A DNA stretch of 46,348 nt from Pseudonocardiaceae bacterium YIM PH 21723 (GTDB lineage Bacteria > Actinomycetota > Actinomycetes > Mycobacteriales > Pseudonocardiaceae). Each line of letters opens with the position of its first letter. Position 1 is the stretch's first letter. The notes under the pieces were generated by a model, which saw only the letters and a program-made list of their open reading frames with translations, did no database searches and was not told where the DNA came from. The position numbers and the translations under genes are program-made. The stretch spans positions 1 through 46,348 of the forward strand of contig QZFT01000061.1 of NCBI GenBank assembly GCA_003600225.1, written 5' to 3'. Of this stretch, positions 33,160 to 40,510 are shown piece after piece.

Positions 33160-34494
33160 ATGGAAAACGGATCATGGCGTGAATTAGCTGGACGGTCGGG
33201 CGCGGTGAGCGTGCTGGCCGGTGGGGTGCTCGTCGGCGCGGTCACCATCTACGTGGCGGCGAGTCTGCTGCCGACGGCGGTCGCCGAGATCGGCGGAACC
33301 GCGCTGTACGCGTGGAGCATGACGGTGTACCTGACCGTTCAGGTGGTCGCGACGATGTTCGTCGGCAGGCTGCTGTCCGGGCAGGGCACCGTCCGCTCCT
33401 ATCTGCTCGGCGCCGGGGTGTTCGCCGCCGGGTCGATGCTGTGCGCGATGAGCCCGTCGATGCCGGTGCTGGTGGCCGGCCGCGGTATTCAGGGGCTCGG
33501 CGCCGGATTACTGACCGGGCTGGGATTCGCGGTGCTGCACTCGGCGTTGCCGCCACACCTCTGGGCGCGCGGCAGTGCGGTGATCTCCGCGATGTTCGGC
33601 GTGGGCAACCTGGTGGGACCCGCGCTGGGCGGCCTGTGCGCGCAGTTCGGCTCGTGGCGATGGGCGTTCGTGGCCCTGGCGGCTTACGCCGTGCTGCTCG
33701 GTGCGGGGGTCCGCCGGGTGCTGCCCCCGGGTCAGCCGGACGGCACGGTGATCCCGGTGCCGGTGGTCTCGCTGGTCCTGGTGGTGTGCGCGGTGGGTGC
33801 GGTGAGCACCGCGGGGATCGTGAGCGGCGTTGCGCAGCCGGCGCTGCTGGCACTGGGATTCGCCCTGCTGGTGGCCTTCGTGGTCGCCGAACGGCGGTCG
33901 GCGGTGACGGTGCTGCCGCGATCCGCCTGTCGGCGCGGCTCGGCATTGCGCTGGATCTACCCGGCCATCGCGTTCCTCGCGGCCGGGGTCGCCGTCGAGG
34001 GCTTCCTGCCGCTGTTCGGCCAACGGCTGGGCGGCCTGGCTCCGGTCGCGGCGGGATTCCTCGCGGCGGTCCTGTCGCTGGGCTGGGCGGTGGGTCAGAT
34101 CCTCGCCACACCTGCTCGCCGGGCAGGGCTGCTGATCGTCGCCGGACCGGTGGTGCTCACCGGGTGCTTCGTGCTGCTCGCGATCATGCACCGGCAGCCA
34201 CCCCTCCTATGGCTACCGGTGTTGCTGCTCGGCGGTGCCGGCATCGGCGTGGCCATGCCGCACCTCTCGGTGGCGGCCATGGCCGAGGGCGAGCAGGCGG
34301 CCGCCGGGATAGCGACGGTGCTGACCATGGCCATCGTGTTCGGCTCAGCGGTCGCCGGGGTGCTGGTGAACCTGGGCGACTCGTCCACAGTGGACTCCGC
34401 CGGGTACCTGATGGCCGGTTTCGCGCTGATCGCCGGCTGCGGGGTCCTGGTCAGCGCAGGTGCTTCACCACGATGGCGGTCGCCTTCTCGATAG
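33160..34494 (+). CDS. MFS drug exporter, 14-helix (DHA2-like)
   Basis: A 444-residue membrane protein with about 14 hydrophobic segments. VAGRGIQGLGAGLLTGLGFAVL resembles helix 4 of drug:H+ antiporters, and GNLVGPALGGLCAQFGSWRWAFVALAA is the helix 5 antiporter signature, so the protein should export small molecules using the proton gradient. The ATG at 33160 has no ribosome binding site; CATCCT 7 nt upstream may be a leaderless -10. Its 3' end overlaps that of the convergent beta-lactamase by 44 nt, so the two mRNAs are antisense over that stretch. Confidence 0.88.
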   Translation: MENGSWRELAGRSGAVSVLAGGVLVGAVTIYVAASLLPTAVAEIGGTALYAWSMTVYLTVQVVATMFVGRLLSGQGTVRSYLLGAGVFAAGSMLCAMSPSMPVLVAGRGIQGLGAGLLTGLGFAVLHSALPPHLWARGSAVISAMFGVGNLVGPALGGLCAQFGSWRWAFVALAAYAVLLGAGVRRVLPPGQPDGTVIPVPVVSLVLVVCAVGAVSTAGIVSGVAQPALLALGFALLVAFVVAERRSAVTVLPRSACRRGSALRWIYPAIAFLAAGVAVEGFLPLFGQRLGGLAPVAAGFLAAVLSLGWAVGQILATPARRAGLLIVAGPVVLTGCFVLLAIMHRQPPLLWLPVLLLGGAGIGVAMPHLSVAAMAEGEQAAAGIATVLTMAIVFGSAVAGVLVNLGDSSTVDSAGYLMAGFALIAGCGVLVSAGASPRWRSPSR

Positions 34495-35332
34495 TCTCGT
34501 TGCCCTTGGTGCTCTTCGGGTCGTCCGGATCGGTGAACACCGTGATGATCCACGGTGCCCGGTTCGGCGGCCAGAGCACGGCGATGTCGTTGCGCTCGTT
34601 GTCCGTTCCGGTGCCGGTCTTGTCGCCCACGACCGTCCAGTCCACGGGGAGCCCCTTGCGGATGGTGTCGCCGCCGGTGGTGTTGCGGATCATCCAGTCG
34701 TTCAGCATGCCCCGGCCGACCGGGTCCAGCTTGTCACCGAGGGTCAGCCAGCGCAGCGTCTCGCCGATCTGCAGCGGGGTGGTGGTGTCCCGGTCGTCAC
34801 CGGTGTCCTTGTTGAGCTCGGGCTCGATCCGGTCCAGGCGGGTCATCCGGTCGCCGAGGCCACGCACGTACCTGGTCACGCCCGCCGGGCCGTCGACCAG
34901 CTGGAACAGCAGGTTGTCGGCGCAGTTGTCGCTGTACCGGATCGCCGCGTCGCACAGTTCCCGGACGGTCATGCCCTCGTTCACGTGCCGCTTGGTGATC
35001 TCCGCGTATCCGGAGGCGTCGCAGTCGGCCTGGGTGTAGTGGATCACCCGGTCCAGCAGTCCGGGCTGCTGGTGCCGCGCCTGCAGGACCGCGGCGACGG
35101 TGAGCACCTTGTGCGTGGAGCAGGACATGAAGCGCTCGCGGGAGCGGTAACGCACGGTGCGGCCGTTGCCGGTGTCCAGTGCGGACACCCCGATCCGGCC
35201 GCCGAAGCCGCGCTCCAGTTCGACCAGGTCACCCCAGGCGGTACCGGTGATCGTCGTGGCGTTGGCCGTACCGGTGGACGCGATGAACGCGGCTCCCAGT
35301 CCCCCGAGAATTGCCGCTCGCCTGTCCAGCAT
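34451..35332 (-). CDS. Class A beta-lactamase
   Basis: A serine beta-lactamase that opens the beta-lactam ring outside the cytoplasm. The 293-residue precursor has all class A motifs: S72-T-H-K75, S134-D-N136, E170-P-E-L-N174 and K238-T-G240. The N-terminus MLDRRAAILGGLGAAFIAS has a twin-arginine pair before a hydrophobic helix, suggesting Tat export, as for many actinobacterial enzymes. GGGAG lies 4 nt before the ATG. It converges on and overlaps the MFS gene at the 3' end. No regulator of BlaI/BlaR or AmpR type is adjacent. It sits inside the otherwise conserved rpsA-coaE interval, which suggests acquisition. Confidence 0.95.
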   Translation of the reverse strand: MLDRRAAILGGLGAAFIASTGTANATTITGTAWGDLVELERGFGGRIGVSALDTGNGRTVRYRSRERFMSCSTHKVLTVAAVLQARHQQPGLLDRVIHYTQADCDASGYAEITKRHVNEGMTVRELCDAAIRYSDNCADNLLFQLVDGPAGVTRYVRGLGDRMTRLDRIEPELNKDTGDDRDTTTPLQIGETLRWLTLGDKLDPVGRGMLNDWMIRNTTGGDTIRKGLPVDWTVVGDKTGTGTDNERNDIAVLWPPNRAPWIITVFTDPDDPKSTKGNETIEKATAIVVKHLR

Positions 35333-35443
35333 GACTCTCCCTTGCGAAGTTGATGTTCCCCTTAGTTAAGACGCATGGGCCCGGCGCGGGTTGTGTGGTC
35401 GCCGTCATCGGACGAACGGCCCATCGCATGGCACCATCGGCCC

Positions 35444-36058
35444 ATGGCCGACTTCACTGAGATCTCCCCCACGACCGTCGCCGATCTGCTGGACCGTGGC
35501 CAGGTGATGGACATCGGTATCCGTCCACTGTGGGCACCGGTCCCCCGGCTCACCGGCCCCGCGTTCACCGTGCGCTGTCCGGACGGTGACCAGGTCAGCC
35601 TGCACGCCGCGATTCACCGGGCCCCGGCCGGCTCGGTCATCGTCGCCGAATCCGGCGCGTTGAACGGCGCCCTGGCGGGCGGCAACGTGTGTGCGGTGGC
35701 GCAGCGCAACGGGATCGCCGGATTCGTGATCGACGGCGTGATCCGCGATGTCACCGAGGTCCGCGAGATCGGCTTCCCGGTGTTCGCCAGGGGCGTGTTC
35801 CCCAAGCCCGGCATCAAGAAGCAGGCTCTGCCGTTCAATGAGCCGGTCACCGTGGGCGGCGTGCTGGTCAACGCCGGGGACATCATCGTGGCCGACGAGG
35901 AGGGCGTGGTCGTGGTACCCGCCGCCTCCGCCGATGAGGTACGGGAGAAGGCCGCCGCGAAGCAGGCCAAGGAGGCGGCGATGACCCTCGACGAGTGGGC
36001 CGACGATCACCGGACCCGGATCGGCAAGATCCTCGACGAGCAGGGCTTCACCGGCTGA
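35444..36058 (+). CDS. RraA-like / 4-hydroxy-4-methyl-2-oxoglutarate aldolase family protein
   Basis: A 204-residue protein with the family core ESGALNGALAGGNVCAVAQRNGIAGFVIDGVIRDVTEV, in which the Arg-Asp of VIRD and the preceding Gly-rich loop bind a divalent metal and pyruvate in aldolase members, then GIKKQALPFNEPVTVGGVLVNAGDIIVADEEGVVVVP. Some relatives (RraA) instead inhibit RNase E. The catalytic pattern is kept, so an aldolase or oxaloacetate decarboxylase role is slightly favoured. The ATG at 35444 matches the family N-terminus. It is followed by repeats and the rpsA terminator. Confidence 0.85.
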   Translation: MADFTEISPTTVADLLDRGQVMDIGIRPLWAPVPRLTGPAFTVRCPDGDQVSLHAAIHRAPAGSVIVAESGALNGALAGGNVCAVAQRNGIAGFVIDGVIRDVTEVREIGFPVFARGVFPKPGIKKQALPFNEPVTVGGVLVNAGDIIVADEEGVVVVPAASADEVREKAAAKQAKEAAMTLDEWADDHRTRIGKILDEQGFTG

Positions 36059-36064
36059 CCCGCA

Positions 36065-36149
36065 TGCAGTAAGGGGCACCCACCCCGCGTCCAACGCAGC
36101 AAAGGTGCCCCTCACTGTGCCCAACGCAGCAAGGGTGCCCCTCACTGCA
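36065..36149. repeat. Cluster of GGGGCACC-type words: one inverted and two direct copies
   Basis: Two 27-nt direct repeats (36091-36117 and 36121-36147, one mismatch, period 30) contain AACGCAGCAAGGGTGCCCC. An inverted copy TGCAGTAAGGGGCACC at 36065-36080 pairs with GGTGCCCCTCACTGCA at 36134-36149 with one mismatch. The word can fold with either direct copy. It lies between the RraA-like gene and the rpsA terminator. Confidence 0.8.
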
Positions 36150-36153
36150 TAGC

Positions 36154-36185
36154 GAAAGGCCCGCCTCCGGGGAGGCGGGCCTTTC
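36154..36185. terminator. rpsA terminator, possibly bidirectional
   Basis: A 15-bp perfect stem (GAAAGGCCCGCCTCC with its complement, 2-nt centre) lies 20 nt beyond the rpsA stop codon. It is symmetrical and also faces the end of the RraA-like gene. Confidence 0.85.
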
Positions 36186-36205
36186 GGGTCTAGCTCAGGC
36201 GTCTA

Positions 36206-37702
36206 TCAGGCGCCGGACAGCTTCTCCCGCAGAGCGGCGAGCTGCTCGTCGCTGGCCAGCGAGCCGCCACCCTCGGCGTCGCCGCCGGAGGAGTAGTTGC
36301 CGCCACCGACACCGCCGGCCGCAGCCGGGTTCTCGATGGCCTCAGCGGCAGCAGCAGCGTCGGCCTCGGCGGCCTTCTTGATCTGCTTGATGTGGGCGTC
36401 GTAGCGGGTACGCGCGTCGGCGTACTGCTTCTCCCACTCCTCGCGCTGCTTCTCGTAGCCTTCCTGCCAGTCGTTGGTCTCCGCGTCGAAGCCCTCGGGG
36501 TAGATGTAGTTACCCTCGGCGTCGTACTCGGCGGCCATGCCGTACTGGGTCGGGTCGAACTCGGACTCAGCGGTGAAGCCCTCGTTGGCCTGCTTCAGGG
36601 ACAGCGAGATGCGGCGACGCTCGAGGTCGATGTCGATGACCTTGACCATGACATCGTCGTTGACCTGAACGACCTGCTCCGGGATCTCCACGTGGCGCTC
36701 GGCCAGCTCGGAGATGTGCACCAGGCCCTCGATGCCCTCGTCGACGCGCACAAACGCACCGAACGGAACGAGCTTGGTGACCTTACCCGGGACGATCTGA
36801 CCGATCGCGTGGGTGCGGGCGAACTGGCGCCACGGGTCTTCCTGGGTGGCCTTCAGGGACAGCGAGACGCGCTCGCGGTCCATGTCGACGTCCAGAACCT
36901 CGACGGTGACCTCAGTGCCGACCTCGACGACCTCGGACGGGTGGTCGATGTGCTTCCAGGACAGCTCGGAGACGTGCACCAGGCCGTCGACGCCACCCAG
37001 GTCCACGAAGGCACCGAAGTTGACGATGGAGGACACAACGCCCTTGCGGACCTGGCCCTTCTGCAGCTGGTTGAGGAACTCGCTGCGGACCTCGGACTGG
37101 GTCTGCTCCAGCCACGCGCGGCGGGACAGAACCACGTTGTTGCGGTTCTTGTCCAGCTCGATGATCTTCGCCTCGAGCTCGCGGCCGACGTACGGCTGCA
37201 GGTCGCGGACGCGGCGCATCTCGACCAGCGAGGCCGGGAGGAAGCCACGGAGGCCGATGTCCAGGATGAGACCACCCTTGACGACCTCGATGACGGTGCC
37301 CTTGACGGGCTCGTCCTTCTCCTTGAGAGCCTCGATGGTGCCCCAGGCGCGCTCGTACTGGGCGCGCTTCTTGGACAGGATCAGCCGACCTTCCTTGTCC
37401 TCCTTCTGGAGAACCAGGGCCTCAACGAAGTCACCGACAGTGACAACCTCAGCGGGGTCGACATCGTGCTTGATGGACAGCTCTCGCGAGGGGATGACGC
37501 CCTCGGTCTTGTAGCCGATGTCCAGCAGCACCTCGTCGCGGTCAACCTTGACGATGGTGCCTTCGACAATGTCGCCATCATTGAAGTACTTGATGGTCTT
37601 GTCGATAGCCGCGAGGAAATCTTCCTCAGTCCCGATGTCGTTGATCGCGACCTGCTGGCGCTGCGGCGCGGACACGGGGACGGTTGTGGTGTCGGTGGAC
37701 AT
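36206..37702 (-). CDS. rpsA: 30S ribosomal protein S1
   Basis: S1 binds mRNA and helps place it on the 30S subunit. The 498-residue protein starts MSTDTTTVPVSAPQRQQVAINDIGTEEDFLAAIDKTIKYFNDGDIVEGTIVKVDRDEVLLDIGYKTEGVIP and contains four S1 (OB-fold) repeats, about residues 45-390; the third and fourth (GVVSSIVNFGAFVDLGGVDGLVHVSEL, GKVTKLVPFGAFVRVDEGIEGLVHISEL) are closest to consensus. An acidic, Ala/Gly-rich tail follows, as in other actinobacteria. The ATG at 37702 matches homologues; longer frames upstream are not credible. It ends at a strong terminator, so coaE downstream is expressed separately. Confidence 0.97.
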   Translation of the reverse strand: MSTDTTTVPVSAPQRQQVAINDIGTEEDFLAAIDKTIKYFNDGDIVEGTIVKVDRDEVLLDIGYKTEGVIPSRELSIKHDVDPAEVVTVGDFVEALVLQKEDKEGRLILSKKRAQYERAWGTIEALKEKDEPVKGTVIEVVKGGLILDIGLRGFLPASLVEMRRVRDLQPYVGRELEAKIIELDKNRNNVVLSRRAWLEQTQSEVRSEFLNQLQKGQVRKGVVSSIVNFGAFVDLGGVDGLVHVSELSWKHIDHPSEVVEVGTEVTVEVLDVDMDRERVSLSLKATQEDPWRQFARTHAIGQIVPGKVTKLVPFGAFVRVDEGIEGLVHISELAERHVEIPEQVVQVNDDVMVKVIDIDLERRRISLSLKQANEGFTAESEFDPTQYGMAAEYDAEGNYIYPEGFDAETNDWQEGYEKQREEWEKQYADARTRYDAHIKQIKKAAEADAAAAAEAIENPAAAGGVGGGNYSSGGDAEGGGSLASDEQLAALREKLSGA

Positions 37703-37740
37703 ATGTGGGGTTGCTCCGGTACGGATTCGAGGTCGGCGTG

Positions 37741-37746
37741 AAGCTA
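37741..37746 (-). promoter_or_regulatory. Possible -10 box TAGCTT of rpsA
   Basis: TAGCTT on the minus strand, about 40 nt before the rpsA ATG. No clear -35 element was seen. The rest of the 273-nt divergent gap to the methyltransferase shows nothing else. Confidence 0.35.
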
Positions 37747-37975
37747 GGATGACTGCGTGCACGGCAGGTCGTCGCCCAGCCGACATCAGGTGGTAAAACC
37801 GAACGCCAACAACGCGCGACTGCTGGGAACCCAGTGTCGGAGGACTACCCGGCCACTGAGCACCGCAAACCCACAGCGCCTCGGTATCGTACGCGCCTGC
37901 GAAACAGACGGGCAAACTCGGGTCCCCCTTAGACCGCAATACGGATCGGGTTAGCCCACTGGGATGATGGGGATC

Positions 37976-38815
37976 ATGTCGAACGAGGACCGGCACGCGA
38001 GCGCGGAATCGATTCTGGGCACGTCAGGCATCCGGAAACAGACGGTGACGCCCCAGGAATCCCGCTCCGCGAGCCGGGTGTGGTGGGACGCGGACGCCGA
38101 TGACTATCAGGCCGAGCACGGGGATTTCCTGGGCGACGCGGAGTTCATGTGGTGCCCGGAGCGGCTGCGCGAAGAGGATGTCCAGCTACTCGGAGACGTC
38201 CGTGACCAGCGGATTCTCGAGGTCGGCTGCGGTTCGGCCTCCTCGTCCCGCTGGCTGGCGGCCCACGGCGCGCAGCCGGTGGCCCTCGATCTGTCCGCCG
38301 GGATGTTGCGCCACGCCCAGGCCGGCGCCGCGGCGACGGGCATCGAAGTTCCACTCGTTCAGGCGAGTGCCGACGCCCTCCCATTCGCGGATGCCAGCTT
38401 CGACGCCGCCTGTTCGGCCTTCGGGGCCATCCCCTTCGTGGCCGATCTGGACACCGTGTGGCGCGAACTGGTGCGGGTGCTGCGCCCCGGCTCCCGGTGG
38501 ATCTTCTCGGTCACCCACCCGATGCGCTGGATCTTCTCCGACGATCCCGGCCCGCAGGGCCTGATCGCGATGCAGTCCTACTTCGACCGCACCCCGTACG
38601 TGGAGATCGACGAGGGCGGCGTGCCGACCTACGTCGAGCACCACCGCACGCTGGGCGACTTCGTCCGGTCGTTCCACCGCTGTGGCCTGATCCTGGAGAA
38701 CCTGATCGAGCCGGAGTGGCCCGAGGACCATCAGCGGGAGTGGGGCCAGTGGAGCCCGCTGCGCGGGGAACTGTTCCCCGGCACGGCGATCTTCGTGACC
38801 CGCACCCCCGCGTAG
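37976..38815 (+). CDS. SAM-dependent class I methyltransferase
   Basis: A 279-residue protein with motif I RILEVGCGSASSSRWLAAHGAQPVALDLS (SAM-binding Gly-rich loop and acidic residue after strand 2), FDAACSAFGAIPFVADLDTVWRELVRVLRPGSRWIFSVTHPMRWIF and a C-terminal Trp-rich half. Homologues are annotated as small-molecule methyltransferases without known substrate. The ATG at 37976 follows GATGGGG with 4-5 nt spacing; another ATG at 37964 is possible. It diverges from rpsA and converges on the chitinase with a 10-nt gap. Confidence 0.88.
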   Translation: MSNEDRHASAESILGTSGIRKQTVTPQESRSASRVWWDADADDYQAEHGDFLGDAEFMWCPERLREEDVQLLGDVRDQRILEVGCGSASSSRWLAAHGAQPVALDLSAGMLRHAQAGAAATGIEVPLVQASADALPFADASFDAACSAFGAIPFVADLDTVWRELVRVLRPGSRWIFSVTHPMRWIFSDDPGPQGLIAMQSYFDRTPYVEIDEGGVPTYVEHHRTLGDFVRSFHRCGLILENLIEPEWPEDHQREWGQWSPLRGELFPGTAIFVTRTPA

Positions 38816-38825
38816 GCAACGTTGT

Positions 38826-39887
38826 CTACCGGCCCTGGAGCGCCTTCACGTTGTTGCCGAAGGTCCAGTTCCTGGAGCCGTCCCAGTTGGCCGACCAGGT
38901 CATCAAGCCCTTGAGCCCGGGCACCGACTGGTAGGCCTGACTGACCAGGCCGGGCGACATGTAGCCGCCGCCGGCACCGGACTGCGCGGGAAGTCCGGGC
39001 ACCTGCTTGTCGAGCGGCAACGTCAGGGTGATGCCACCGGCGGTCAGGCCCTTGGCCAGGCACTGGGTCTGCACGGTGAAGCCCTGGACGGTGCCCGCGG
39101 AGTAGCTGTCGCCGCTGCAGCCGTACATGGAGCCGTTGTAGTACTGCATGTTCAGCCACCAGAGCCTGCCGTTGTCGGCGTACTTCTTGATGATCGGCAG
39201 GTAGGCGCCCCAGATGGAGCCGTAGGTGACACTGCCGCCGGTGACGTAGGCGGTCTCCGGGGCCATGGTGAGGCCGAAGCCGGCGGGCATCGCGGCCAGG
39301 ACGCCGTCGATGATCCGGATCAGGTTGGACTGCGAGGGCGACAGCTGGGTGGCACTGCTGCCCCCGGCCAGCCCGGTCTCGATGTCGATGTCGATGCCGT
39401 CGAAGTTGTACTTCTTCAGGATCGGCACGATGGTGGAGACGAACTTGTCGGCCGTCGCGCTGGAGTTCAGGTCGATGCCCGCGGCCGCGCCGCCGATCGA
39501 CATCAGGATGGTGGCGCCCTTGGCCTTGGCCTCACACATCTGGGCGGGCGTGCCCACCTGCACGGTGGAGTCCATGCCGTCCTCCCACAGCGCGGTGCCG
39601 TCGGACAGGATCACCGGGAAGGCGGCGTTGATCACGTTGTAGCCGTGCGAGGGGAAGTCGTCGGAGCTGATCGGCTGCCAGCCGTAGGGCGGGTGGACGC
39701 CGTTCTTGGCGCCGTCCCAGTTCTCCCAGTAACCCTGGAGAACCTTGCCGGCGGGGCGGGGTTTAGTGGCACAGGTGTCGGCGGCGACCGGGGCGACGCT
39801 CGTTTCCGGGGTGACAGCGGTGATCGCGGCTGCTGTGAGTGCGGCAGCGGCGATACAGCCCAGTAATCGCCATCTGTTGCGGGACAT
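38826..39887 (-). CDS. Secreted GH18 chitinase
   Basis: Hydrolyses beta-1,4 bonds of chitin outside the cell. The 353-residue precursor has a signal peptide (about 1-37, with a basic start and an Ala-rich core) followed directly by the catalytic barrel; no chitin-binding domain is present. The GH18 motif D163-G-I-D-I-D-I-E170 has the catalytic Glu170. Other family features are VLQGYWENWDG, ILMSIGG, MAPET and NMQYYN. GGAGG lies 6 nt before the ATG at 39887. A 12-bp box like the DasR/chitinase operator lies upstream, suggesting control by chitin-derived N-acetylglucosamine. Confidence 0.94.
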   Translation of the reverse strand: MSRNRWRLLGCIAAAALTAAAITAVTPETSVAPVAADTCATKPRPAGKVLQGYWENWDGAKNGVHPPYGWQPISSDDFPSHGYNVINAAFPVILSDGTALWEDGMDSTVQVGTPAQMCEAKAKGATILMSIGGAAAGIDLNSSATADKFVSTIVPILKKYNFDGIDIDIETGLAGGSSATQLSPSQSNLIRIIDGVLAAMPAGFGLTMAPETAYVTGGSVTYGSIWGAYLPIIKKYADNGRLWWLNMQYYNGSMYGCSGDSYSAGTVQGFTVQTQCLAKGLTAGGITLTLPLDKQVPGLPAQSGAGGGYMSPGLVSQAYQSVPGLKGLMTWSANWDGSRNWTFGNNVKALQGR

Positions 39888-39919
39888 GCTCATCCTCCTG
39901 CAGGGAAGGGGGATTGAAT

Positions 39920-39931
39920 TGGTCTAGGCCT
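39920..39931. promoter_or_regulatory. DasR dre / chitinase-promoter-like operator
   Basis: TGGTCTAGGCCT, 32 nt before the chitinase ATG, matches 10 of 12 bases of the Streptomyces chitinase promoter repeat TGGTCCAGACCT and of the DasR core TGGTCTAGACCA. A single copy was seen, whereas Streptomyces chitinase promoters usually have two. Confidence 0.55.
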
Positions 39932-40020
39932 TTACGGTCGCCTGCCCGGAGCCGAAATTCAACTCCGGCCGGAAAAGGTTATGACCGCGTGCCTCCGATC
40001 GGCCCAGCGCGGCTTGGCCG

Positions 40021-40487
40021 GGGCTGGGTCCGGCGGTCGTCGAAAGCGGCTTGGGGGGGGGAGACGGGCGGGGGCACGCCAGATTTTCCTGCCGGGTTGT
40101 CTGGTGGGGGCACGCCGGCCTGGCGCGGATGGGCCGCTGCGCGGGCTGATGTGAGTTCCGCGTGAGCTGCGGTCGTCTGCTGTGGCTGAATGTGGCTTTA
40201 GGTCGGCCTGGCCAAACGAAGGCCACATTCAGCAAGATCACCTAGCGCGACACGGTGCGGAAATGGCGCGACACGCCGGGTATCCCATGATACGGACGTC
40301 CCTTGTGGACGTACACAGTGGACAATGGCCGACCATCGCACCACAAGCCCGCACCACGGCCCCGCGCAGCGGCCCCGACCGCCCGAAAGACGTGCCCCCA
40401 CCAGACAACCAGGCAGGAAAGACACAGCCCCGAGCCCGTCTCCCCCTCCAAAGCCCTCTTTCGCCGACCGCCAGACCCAACCCCGGC
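40021..40487. repeat. Composite intergenic element, copy 2 (inverted ~105-nt arms around a hairpin)
   Basis: The left arm (40021-40125, forward) and right arm (40383-40487, reverse complement) belong to the same family as the arms at 12896-13430: shared words are GGGTCYGGCGGT, GGCTTTGGAGGGGGAGACGGG, TTTCCTGCC and GGTGGGGGCACG. The hairpin at 40185-40233 lies between them. In this copy the two arms also share GGGCCGCTGCGCGGG further in. The element separates the chitinase promoter from the end of the TerB_N gene. No coding potential beyond low-complexity frames. Confidence 0.8.
40185..40233. repeat. 15-bp hairpin inside composite element 2
   Basis: GCTGAATGTGGCTTT (40185-40199) pairs with 40219-40233 over 15 positions with one G-T wobble; the 19-nt loop contains GGCCTGGCC. 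It takes the place of the unrelated hairpin in element 1. Confidence 0.8.
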
Positions 40488-40510
40488 AGCCGGCAACCAA
40501 CCGGCCGGGG

